Assembly: GCA_027596075.1 (NCBI GenBank)
Contig: JADGJC010000286.1
Span: 1-53,300 of the forward strand
Length of the DNA: 53,300 bases
Reading direction: 5' to 3'
DNA from: Rhizophlyctis rosea
Taxonomy: Eukaryota; Chytridiomycota; Chytridiomycetes; Rhizophlyctidales; Rhizophlyctidaceae
Shown: one piece after another, positions 43,784 to 53,300 of the stretch
How positions within the stretch are numbered: the first letter of the stretch is position 1
Layout of the letters: each line of letters begins with the position of its first letter
Made by a program: the position numbers and the translations under genes
The notes under the pieces: model-generated
What the model was told of the DNA's origin: nothing
The model's database searches: none
Seen by the model: only the letters and a program-made list of their open reading frames with translations

Positions 43784-46700
43784 ATGCATGATACCGACCT
43801 TGAAAACGTCCTCACGGTCTACGACGGCCTTAGTGAGAAAGCAAAACTCGACTTTGTCGAGCTCATTGTCCGTCAGGCCGCTCTTTCATCACCCTCATTC
43901 TTGGGGACTGTGAAAGAAACTTTGGCAGCAGAGACCGCTTCCCCAATATCTGGCTCTCCAACACCTTCCATTCTTCCTGATGCTGCCAAAGAAGCCATCC
44001 CAGTTGCACCAGCAAGTGTTGTTCCTCCATCAGTGAAGGAATCTGATTTGCACGGTCAAGATGCATGGTCACGTGTTGCAGCAACCATATCAGCTCTGCA
44101 GGCGACGAGAGAAAGAAGCTTGAGCAGGGGTAGGAGCATGGACAGCAGACCTGAGACAACTTCTTCTACCGTCGTGGATCCTGCCCCTCCTCCTACCAAA
44201 ATTCCGTTGCCCGTCTGGAATGACGAACGACGGGGATCTGCCAGTCAGAGATCGGTGGCTGACAGGGGCACCAGGGCCATTGATGGCAGACGCTATGGAG
44301 GAGAATTTGTTCGTCCAGGCGAGGAATCTGCTCCTGCACCTGCTGCGGGAGCGGGCGAAGAAGCGGGAGACTCTCATGGACTAGACGAACGGCGGGGCCT
44401 GACGACTACTCCACGAGATGCATCCATGGATCGGACATCTGTGGTTACTGAACACCGCGGCAGGGAAAAGGAACGCACTCGCCGGGACCGATCTCACCGC
44501 AAAGGCACCAGTACTGCAGCGGACGAGGTGGAAACCGTCGTCATCCGAACACCGGATGAAGTTCGTCCAATCCTTCAAGCTCTCCGCCGTATTCAAAAAT
44601 CCGAAGCGGGTTCCCTCTTTGCGGAAATTGATATCCCTCTTACCACCGACACCTCAACCCCTAAATCTGACCAACAAAGTCCCGCAACCACCCCAACCAC
44701 CAGCCGCTCCCGTCACCCCTTCGCGCATATCGAACGTCAAATAACCGACATCCTCACCCTCGCCCCCTCCATTATCCTCCGCACCATGACTCCCCGGCAC
44801 CCCCCAAACTTCCCCTATCTCCGCCGCTCAACCTCCCGAGGCCAATCAATCTCCCCATCCCGCGCCCGCCCTCCAACCCCCGAAAACTCCCTCCCAACAG
44901 CACCACCAACACCCCCCCATCAAAAGGACGGCGCAAGTCAAAAAGACCCCCTCTCAAACGCCCCCGCCCTCCTCCGCATAGCATCCGCATCCTCCCACCT
45001 AGCCACTTTAATCGAATCAATCATAACCCACCACCACACCACCATCCTCTCCCTCCTCTCCTCCCCCGCCGATCTTGAAGAGTACCAAAAAGTCTCAGAA
45101 CGGGTGTGGGAATCCACCTTTGGAGTGCTCAAGGGCGTCAAAAGGCTTCGGGAGTGGGACGCGGGTGTTGGTGTGTGGGAAGGCGCGAAAGACCTTTATG
45201 CTGGATTGATTCTGGATGTGTTGCATTTTGTGCAGGGTGTTAGGGTTTTTGTGGAGTTTTCGGGGAGGGCGTTGGCGGGTCGGAATGTTGAGATGAGGGA
45301 TGAGGTTGATGGAGAGGAGGGTGTGGGTCATGTTGGTGGAGAGGAAGGTGGGTTGCCTAGTCCGCCGGTGGAAGTTGTTACGCCTGGTGGAGTTGTGCAG
45401 CCTTATGCGCCGAGCCCGAGTCCAGATTTGGTGGAAGTGGGGAGGGAGGGGAAGGCGAAGAAGAGGAAATCATGTGAGTTTGCCATTTTCTTTGGCTTGT
45501 TGAAGGCGATTTCTGACACTTGAATGGATAACATGGTTCTCATCCCTCCTTGCTAACATCTGACATGTTGCCCACAAAATTTTAGTCTCATCCCGCATAA
45601 AGGAAAGATTCTCTCTTTTGACCACTCCAAACCCCGACGCCCGGCGTGTCTCTACATCTTCTCTATCCTCCGAAGACTCTCTCCACTCCTCAAACTCTTC
45701 CCACCCAACCCGCATAAGCCGAATGTCCGACCACTCCAACATCGCCCCTCCACACGGCCCCGTGGACTACTCCCACCGTCCTACTTCTTCTTCTCCCGCT
45801 CTTCCCGATACACCCACATCCTACACTTCGTCCAGGAGGAGTATCGAAATACCCATGGGTCGCGACCAGCATGTCCGTGGGCAGAGTTTTGATGGCGGAC
45901 ATCACGGGGAACGGGGACGTAGTTCGTTAGAGTTGGCGAGACCGCGGAGTAGCTTCGAAGCAGGGAATTATGGACATGTGGGGAGGAGTAGTCTTGATGC
46001 GAGACTGGGAAATGCTTTTGAAGGACGACGAAGTCGAAGTCCTGGTGCTGGTGGGGATGGTGTTGGTGCGGGTGCGGGTGGTGCTAGGATGAGAGGTTTC
46101 TCAGTTGGGAGGAGTCCACTTGCTGGTGGTGAGTACCGTCGGGAGGAAGAAACGAGCTATCCACAGTCGTTTGGGACGTTACCCTTGCCGGTATCGTCTT
46201 CATCATTAGCCACTGCATCACAGGCAGGCATGTCATCGACATCACTCCCGGCACGGTCGGAAAGTTTCCCAACACACTATACCACCACGCCCCGTCCACA
46301 CCGTAACTCCATCGGTGGAGTTATGGACATTCTCAAACCGCCTTCGAACAATCTTTCCATTCGCGTTGCCAATCACCCTAGCCGGAACACTGTGTCGTCC
46401 TCTTGGCGTCCGACTAAGATGCCATTCGAGACGGACGATGAAGAAGGGAGATTGAGTTTTGACAGCTCTCGGAATGGTGAGGATGGAGAGGAAAGGGATG
46501 GAGGCGATTCCAGACGGGTGGACGAAAGGGATGGAGGGGCCGATGACGAGGACGATAGGTTCAGTACCTTAACCTTCAACCGATGGAGTCGGATGGTCAT
46601 GGACGTTACAGCTCTACCCTCCTCAAACGAACGCCGTCGCCCCAAAAGCATGTTCGAAGTCTCCTCAACCACCACTCCAGCGCCGCGACCAGCACCCCCA

Positions 46701-49634
46701 CGCCTCCGCGAAGAAGAAAGCGAGAGCGAATGGGACGGAGTGGGTGTACACACTGACGATGAAGGGTTTTTGGCTCGCGAGCAGGGAGATGAAAGGCAGG
46801 AAAGGGACTTCGAGTATCCGGAAGCAGGTGGGGACGGAGATGTTGAAGATGATGGAGACAGGGACCTAACGATCCGGAGGAGGGTGAGGGGAAGGAGGAG
46901 TAAAACGCCTTTGAGTCCTAGCGAGAGTGTGGCTAGTGTTGGGAGTGTTGGGGCTGTTGTTGGTGATGAGGCGGAGGTGGCAGTAGGAGTAAGGAGGGGC
47001 CAGAGACCTGCAAGGCCTTTGCCGCCTGTTCCAGTTGAAGGTGAGGAGGGAGATGTCGAAGATGGTGCGGACGCGGGCCCCGCGACAGAAGCAATGGGCG
47101 AAGAAGACCGCGAACCCACACCACCAGACGAAGAAATCCTCCCACCATACGACACCACCCAACACCCACCACCCGAACCCCACGCCCCCGTCCGAACATC
47201 CCTCGAAAGCGACCCCGCACCCTCCTACACCCCCATCCACGCCGAATATGCCACCCAACCAACCACCGCCCTACCTACCCATCCAAAACCCACCGCCACC
47301 CCCCCCCCCCCCCCCCCCCAAAACCCACCCCCCAACAACCACCAAAAACCACACCCCCCCCCCCCACCCCCCCCCACCCAAAAAAACCAGCTCCGAAACC
47401 TCCTCAACATCCTCCTCCCGCCGCCTGCACCACCGCCCAACAAAACAATTCACCCGCCTCAAAACCGTCGACCGCAAATCCTCGCAACGCATCCCGACCT
47501 ACGACTCGCAGGGTCGGTGGATCGGTATGCTTGATCACGGGCGGTTCAGTGGAATTCAGAGCGGAGACGATGTTGATGAAGGGGTTGTTGGAAAGAACGC
47601 GATTAGTGTACGGGGGGATTTGTTGTATTTGAATGAAGATGGACGGGAAGTTCTTGTGATGCATATGTTGGGAGATCGGTTGCATATTGTTGCGGGGACG
47701 GTGGAGAAGTTGCTCTTGAGGTTGGCGGATGAAAATTTTCAAGGTGGGTTTTTGGATGGCTTGTCCTTTTGAATTGCATTCATATGTTCATTTCGTACTT
47801 ACCAACCGATTTCCTTTTCGGCAGATATGGAATATGTAGATTGTTTCATACAGAATCATTCATTCTTCATTGATTCTTTGGACCTTTTGGAGAACCTCGT
47901 TGCGAGGTTCCATGCTCAGCCGCCAGAGAATCCGACGGAAGGAGATATCGAGTATTTCAATAAGTGGCGACGTCCCATCCAGCTCAAGTAAGTAGCTGCA
48001 TCTTTGAACCTGCTCCGTGTGCATGACCAGAACGTGACCCCTTCCTCTTGAACCCATGCAGAGTCCTAACCGTCCTCTCCCGCTGGGTAAAACTCCAATA
48101 CGAAGACTTCACCGAAAATCCCTCCCTCCGCCTCGCCCTCGAAGACTTCCTAGACCAAATCTGGACACTAGGCTACAAAAACGAATGCGACCGAATCCGT
48201 CGCGTCGGATCCCTTCAAGCAATGGTCATCTCCTCCCGTAACAAAAACTCCCCTTTCGCGCGCTACCTCCTCCCAACCGGTCACACCGCCCCCACACTCC
48301 TGAAAGGTCGATGCCCCTTCCCCCTCTCCGCGGTCTCCCCGAACGACGTCAGGGCCCTGGCGTTTGGTGTTGGGGTTGGAAGTGGGAAAGAAGGCTTGAA
48401 TGATGGAAGTCCGCTGTTAGATTGTGAGGCGAGGGATTTGGCGAGGTATTTGAGTGCGGCGGCGTGGCATGCTTTCAGGAGTATTACGGTTGCGGATTAT
48501 GTTGGGCGGTTGGTGGGTGGAGAGGGGGGCAGTGGTGGTGGGGAGGGGAAGGGGAGGATTGATTTGTTTGCGAATCGGAGTAATATGTTGAGGAATTGGG
48601 TTGCGATGGAGGTTTGCTCGTTGGGGAAGGTGAAGAGTCGGAGGAAGTTGATTGAGAAGTTTATTTCTGTTGCTAAGGTTTGTGTTTGCTTTTCGGTGAT
48701 GATGTATGGCGTTGAGAGCTCATGACGAATCAATATCATTGATGACGCTAACACGGCTAATGTCCTATAGTACTGTCGCGACAACAACAACTTCCACACA
48801 ACCCTCCTCATAGTTTCCGGCCTCCTCTCCGCCCCCGTCCAACGCCTCAAACGCACCTGGGACGCCGTCTCAACTGCCCACACCTCAGCCCTGACATCCC
48901 TCGAAAAACTCCTCGACCCCTCCGGTAACATGCGGAACTACCGCAAAGCCCTCGCAACCGCCACCACAAGCGGTGTCAACCCCGCCACAGGTCAAGTCAG
49001 CACCCCCGGCCCATGCGTTCCGTTCTTCCCAGTCGTCATGAAAGACGTGACGTTTGTAATGGATGGCAACCCGGCTTTTGTGGAGGGATGGGGTGAAGGG
49101 GTCAATGCCATTGTGGGTGGTAGTGGAGCAGGGGATAGTATGACAACTTTGGTTGGTGGGGAGGAAGGGATGAAATTGGTTAATTTTGATAAGTATAGAA
49201 GTTTGTCGAAGATCATTGCGAAGTACACTTCGGGGAGTGAGGGGAGTGTTGGAACATCGTCGGATCGGCATGGTGCTGGTGCTTCCTCCGTCGCGGACTT
49301 TTACAACGGAACGGTAGGGGTGATGCACGTGCTCCCGCACCTGTTGCGGGCAGTGCACGGTGGTGGTGGACCTGCTCAACATGCTATTGCGGCGGTTGGT
49401 GCCGGTGCCGTTGGGAAAGCGTATTGGGGAAGCAATCCGGCGGAGTTGGAACATGTTGCTATTACGGTGGAAATGCGACTGGCGTTTGCGGATGATGATG
49501 GGTTGGGGTTGGTCATGAGGGGTGGAGAAGCTGATGGCAAAATTGGTGGTGCGGGAAGCGGGAAGGCGGGGATGGGGAGATGCATGAGTTTGGCGTGGAG
49601 TTTGGCTGGGAGGGCGGAGGGTGAATCTGATTAA
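43784..49634 (+). CDS. Ras guanine nucleotide exchange factor (REM + CDC25)
   Basis: About six exons, roughly 1,800 aa. Exon 1 is 43784-45473 (MHDTDLENVLTVYDGLSEKA) and joins exon 2 at ~45,586 as KRKS/FSSRIKERFSLL. The N-terminal two thirds is low-complexity Ser/Pro/Glu-rich, with one helical patch near 45.0-45.3 kb. The RasGEF N-terminal (REM) domain spans about 47.6-48.2 kb: LHIVAGTVEKLLLRLADENF, EYVDCFIQNHSFF, VLTVLSRWVKLQYEDF. The CDC25 catalytic domain is at about 48.4-49.6 kb: DLARYLSAAAWHAFRSITVA, SNMLRNWVAMEVC, RRKLIEKFISVAKYCR, NFHTTLLIVSGL, VPFFPVVMKDVTFV and KYRSLSKII. Such proteins load Ras-type GTPases with GTP. The frame slips by one base in a poly-C tract near 47.3 kb. Confidence 0.88.
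47297..47395 (+). repeat. Poly-C tracts in the RasGEF coding region
   Basis: A run of about 20 C (from ~47,299) and further C blocks (~47,356-47,385) encode a proline-rich linker. The coding frame upstream (THPKPTATPPPP) and downstream (KTSSETSSTSSSRRL) differ by one base, so the switch must occur within these runs. Confidence 0.8.
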
Positions 49635-49782
49635 TTTGCTTTGGATGCGTGTTTGATGTAAGTTTACCATCACGAGCCGATGTAGATGTGCTTCAGGATG
49701 AATAGGTGTAGAAAGCATTGTTTTTGTTTTGTAATTTTTTCCCGCACACTTTTGTTTATTCTTTGTAGTTTATTAATTCTCA

Positions 49783-50100
49783 TCAGTCATAGAGTTGTAA
49801 AGTCCCAAGAATCAAAAAAATTGGTTTATCGGTATCTGCTTTTGCTGTGGAATATGTATTGCTGAAAGTACGGTTATTGCCCATTCCTATCAAGTTTGAA
49901 GACGAGTGGGAATTTGCTGATGCCCCAGCCACATGTAGAGCATAGGGGTAAACAACAGGCCACAAATCCCATGATAACACGACGAAAGTCATAGTACTCG
50001 TTGCTCCTCGCCACCACAACTCCCGTTTGTCGGTCCAAATGTTGGTCAAAACTAGAAATAATTGATTGAGAGAACCGAAGGAGTGAGGTTGCTGAACCAT
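49783..50100 (-). CDS. Small predicted membrane protein, unknown
   Basis: A continuous 105-aa frame from ATG 50100 (MVQQPHSFGSLNQLF). It contains LTNIWTDKRELWWRGATSTM followed by a hydrophobic aromatic stretch (TFVVLSWDLWPVVYPYALHV) that could cross a membrane, and a second weaker hydrophobic tail (KPIFLILGTLQLYD). An alternative model splices 50.11-50.06 kb and extends upstream with VLNADDIVTLSLS. No family was recognised. Coding-like composition and the spacing between RasGEF and MsrB support a real gene, but the start is uncertain. Confidence 0.4.
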   Translation of the reverse strand: MVQQPHSFGSLNQLFLVLTNIWTDKRELWWRGATSTMTFVVLSWDLWPVVYPYALHVAGASANSHSSSNLIGMGNNRTFSNTYSTAKADTDKPIFLILGTLQLYD

Positions 50101-50446
50101 GCTCTTACCTGATAACGAAAGTGTCACGATATCGTCCGCATTGAGAACGTCACTTATGCATACCCATTAGCACAGATAGTGTTATGAACGCAGTATTGCA
50201 AGAGTAGGGGATCTGCTAAACTTTGACGTTGCTAACTTGGTTTTGTGCCGAGGGGAGGGGAGATCAACTGCCTGCAGGCTGCTATGGGATCCCGTCAGTG
50301 ACTGTGACACCACCACGTCACCCCTTGCAGTGCCTCCCATGGCAAGTTTCTCCGCAAGTTTTCCCGCAATGTGCTTGCTACTCCAGAAACTCCGCCCTCT
50401 CACCTCCTTCACCCAACTCCATCCGCATCGTTGTAACGTGTTCCAC

Positions 50447-51262
50447 ATGCAGCGCAGCACCCTCGTATCGTATATGCCACCCACGTCCTTTCTCAGGAGT
50501 TTGCGCTCTTCACGTCTCACGCTCCCCGTAACAGCTGTAACACTAACCGCTGGTGCCTCTTACTTTGTCTCTCGCAAAATGGGTTCAGAGAGTTCCAAGC
50601 AGCACATCCCACGCGACACGCGGTCTGGCGACCATTGGAAAGCAACTTTGGAGCCGCAAGCTTTCCATGTGTTGAGGGAGAAGGGGACTGGTATGGCAAA
50701 TTTTGCATATCGTTGGTTACCAGGCTCGTATACGGGCCTTGAGTGATAATCTTGAAATATGTCCCGGTGGCAGAACCTCCCTTCAGGAACGCGTACTGGG
50801 ACTATAAAGCAGACGGTGTATACCTTTGTGGAGCTTGTGAGCAGTTACTGTTCGAGTACGTTACAGATGCCCATGACTCTCTAAACCTCTTAATACTTCA
50901 TATGTTGACCGTCAATTATGCAACATCTTTCAGCTCCGAAACTAAATATGACAGCGGAACAGGGTGGCCCTCCTTCTACAAGCCCGTCTCCCCAGATGCA
51001 ACTGTCACAGAAAGTGACTACAAAATGTTGATGAAACGGACAGAAGTGTTATGTTCCAATGTACGTCCTCGCCTGTTTGAATGGGTAATAACAATGATAC
51101 TTTCCACTCATGCTAAAATTGTGTCCCAAATAGTGTGGGTCCCATCTAGGCCATGTATTCTCCGATGGTCCGAAACCTACCGGCCAGCGATACTGCATGA
51201 ATAGTGCTGCATTGCAGTTCAAGCCGAGGAAGGATGTGAAGGAGTCCACTGCGAGCAACTAG
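50447..51262 (+). CDS. MSRB: Peptide methionine-R-sulfoxide reductase B
   Basis: Four exons. A basic, hydroxylated N-terminus with a hydrophobic stretch ([20 protein letters not shown]) precedes the enzyme and looks like a mitochondrial presequence or membrane anchor. The MsrB core follows: [17 protein letters not shown], then [51 protein letters not shown] and [13 protein letters not shown]. The CGAC and CSNC pairs bind zinc and the Cys in RYCMNS is catalytic. It reduces the R epimer of methionine sulfoxide in oxidised proteins. The frame is open further upstream, with an in-frame Met at about 50,339, so the N-terminus may be longer. It converges on the second RasGEF. Confidence 0.93.
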
Positions 51263-51471
51263 GTCCTATCAACCCTTCTCTATGTCCCTCAACGCCTCTA
51301 GTGGCTCCTTCCTTTCCGGTGATGTAAATAAACAATTCATCCTTGTACATACAAAAAAAGTGTAATCAAAAACAACAATTGAGAAGCTTCTACTCGGTCC
51401 AAGGACAGATTTATACAAAGTTGATACCCCGAACTGCCCAAACCCATTCCTCCCTTCATCACCCGCAACCC

Positions 51472-53300
51472 TCACTCCAACCTTTTACTTTCCTCCCACA
51501 AAACCTTCTCCACCTCCTCTGTCGCATCCGGCAAATGATACAGAGCCCCCAGCAACCCATCGACAACCTTGATTCCTTCATATGGTGTGGACTGCAGTTG
51601 GACAACTCCGCGAATAACCGAGGAAATCATCTCCCGCTTTGTGAAGTTTATGCGTGGGCCGATGTTATTTGGGTTGCCGTCTTCCATGTATGTCACTGTT
51701 ATCAATAAGCAGACAAGTTAGAGGCGACCATGGTGATGGTAAAAGTCGAGATAGTACTTACGGTCAATTAGGTATACACCACTTGAATTCATGAACGGAA
51801 ACGAGAAGATATCAGAATTTATCAATGAAATTCGCTCAACGGATGAACTACGCGTCTGATTTGACTTACATATAAGGCAAACAAGGCGGCACGGCATTCT
51901 TCAAACACGCCCGATAATTCTTATAACTCCCTTCGGCGGACATGATGCGTTCCAAATCGGAGAGTTTCTACACCAATGGAAGATATCAAATGAGAAATTG
52001 TCGGCCCCAACGGGCTTCATGCCCTCTCGACCGTCATTCTTCCTTTCAGGGACACACACTCCCATACCTTCAAACTTCTCGAACTAAGCTCCCGAAACGT
52101 AGCCTTCAACCGATGTATCGCCGCTTTGTTCATGCCGGCGATAAGGGCCATCAGGGTTGAGAAGTTGTTGAGGGTGTAGAGGTGCTAATTGTGGATGGAT
52201 TGCACGGAAGCGGTAGAAAGGAAATATAGTCAGCCATAACATGTCATCAAACTTGATACGCAATCCAAACCAACTCACCGAAGCAACTTCAATCATTCTA
52301 GTCAACCGTTTTGCTCGTGCACGCGGGGTTGGCTTTTCCAATATGCACTGAGGGATGATTGGTATCCATTTGATAACAGAGATTGACACGAGAATATGAG
52401 CCTTTCAATTATGTGAGCAGTCAAGAACAATACAACCCCACCTTTGCAGTCCAACACGCAACAGCATTAAACCGTTTCGTCAATGCGAGAATGTTTCGAG
52501 CCCGCAAATTCGCATCTGATTTCGTCCAAGCTTGGTTGAGGAGTTCTGAGGGCTGTTGTGGCAGGTCGCATGAGATTTTGGGAGACAAATTACATCCATG
52601 CGAATCACTCAAACCATATGCCCTTACCAATATTCTCGCAAACAAATCAAAATCAATCAGCGTCAAATGTTTAGCGACCTCGTCTGCGGGGAACTTAAAG
52701 ACGCTTATTTCGGGGGGGAGTGGAGTCTACAATTTTGTATTTTCGCATGAAAGGAAGCGTCGGTGAAGGAATAAGTAAGGAGACATTTCGACGCCTGTGA
52801 CGTGAAGTATGTCTACGTACCTTTGGTATTGGCAAAACTGGCAGATTGGGGATATGGGAGATTGCTTCTTTCTGTTTCCATTTCGAATTACAAATAAGGC
52901 AACAAAGTTCGTGAACAACGCCAATAAGCATGCGCCATGCGACGGACAACACCCCATTCCCCATTATCTCTCTCTCCAACTCCAAAAACAAAGAAAACTC
53001 ACCCTCCTAACCAACCCCCTCCTTATCTGCCTCGCCATACTCCCATGATCTTCACTCAACACCCCCTCAACAAACCCCAAACAACTCTCCAAAAACGCTT
53101 TCGAGTCCGTCGCGACTCCCGTCGTAGGACTCATTTTCTCTTCTCCACCCCTCTCACTACTCCTCCTCCGTTCATCTTCAACAGTCTCCGGCACCAGAAA
53201 GTCTATCGGGTACTTTTTCGTCCATTGTAAGAGGACGTTGCAGACGCGCAGTTGGATGGTCATGCGGTAGAGGACGTAGTCGGACCAGGGGCCGCGGCGG
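51472..53300 (-). CDS. Second RasGEF, C-terminal part (cut by window end)
   Basis: Minus strand, entering at the window edge in frame (PWSDYVLYRMTIQLRV). A REM-type segment (RVCNVLLQWTKKYPIDFL and SCLGFVEGVLSEDHGSMARQ) is followed by the CDC25 catalytic domain across 52.75-51.47 kb: EVAKHLTLIDFDLFARIL, PSELLNQAWTKSDANLRARN, ILALTKRFNAVACW, then AGMNKAAIHRLKATFREL, PPCLPYIGVYLID, VTYMEDGNPN and FTKREMISSVIRGVVQLQ. The stop is TGA at 51472-51474. It exchanges GDP for GTP on a Ras-like GTPase. It is only distantly similar to the RasGEF at 43784-49634, so it is not a recent copy. The N-terminal region lies outside the window. Confidence 0.88.

Overview
This is nuclear DNA of an intron-rich, zoosporic (flagellated, probably chytrid-type) fungus. 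Genes are dense, on both strands, and split by many 45-90 bp introns with GT..AG ends and canonical GTRNGT donors. Fungal traits are a peroxisomal Lpx1-type hydrolase, a GPI-type wall protein and NACHT-WD40 architecture. A full SPAG17/PF6 gene (axonemal central pair) shows that the organism makes a motile flagellum, which excludes Dikarya. The species cannot be named from this window. All exon models were read by eye, so junctions are inferred and ends may be off by a base or two.

Layout. 1-3.3 kb: a tRNA-Arg(UCG), a tRNA half-relic, two tandem tRNA-derived units, then apparently gene-poor DNA with a possible broken zinc finger. 3.3-9 kb: Kelch membrane protein (+), SAC3/GANP-domain protein (+), U1 snRNP protein C (-). 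9.2-20 kb: SPAG17 (-), peroxisomal alpha/beta hydrolase ending in SKL (-), GPI-anchored secreted protein (-). 20-22 kb: gene-poor. 22-25.7 kb: MTFP1 (-) and prefoldin subunit 3 (+), divergent, then a small Q-rich coiled-coil protein (+). 27.4-31.7 kb: a large RS-rich protein with two tandem YTH domains (-). 32.6-35.2 kb: La protein (+), divergent from the YTH gene, with a repeat-filled first intron that holds a 10-N assembly gap. 35.2-37.5 kb: repeat-rich spacer with a 487 bp inverted-repeat transposon (MITE). 37.6-43.0 kb: a decayed NLR gene with ubiquitin-like/PB1-like, TIR, NACHT and WD40 parts (-). 43.8-49.6 kb: large RasGEF (+). 49.8-51.3 kb: small membrane protein (-) and MsrB (+). 51.5 kb to the edge: C-terminal part of a second RasGEF (-).

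Themes. Four genes act in RNA biology (U1C, SAC3-like, tandem YTH, La). Two RasGEFs lie within 10 kb of each other. The two most unusual items are the tandem-YTH/RS protein, whose duplicated domains share intron positions, and the TIR-NACHT-WD40 pseudogene, an NLR-type immune/allorecognition receptor in a zoosporic fungus with at least six disabling lesions but an intact N-terminal ubiquitin-like plus TIR section.
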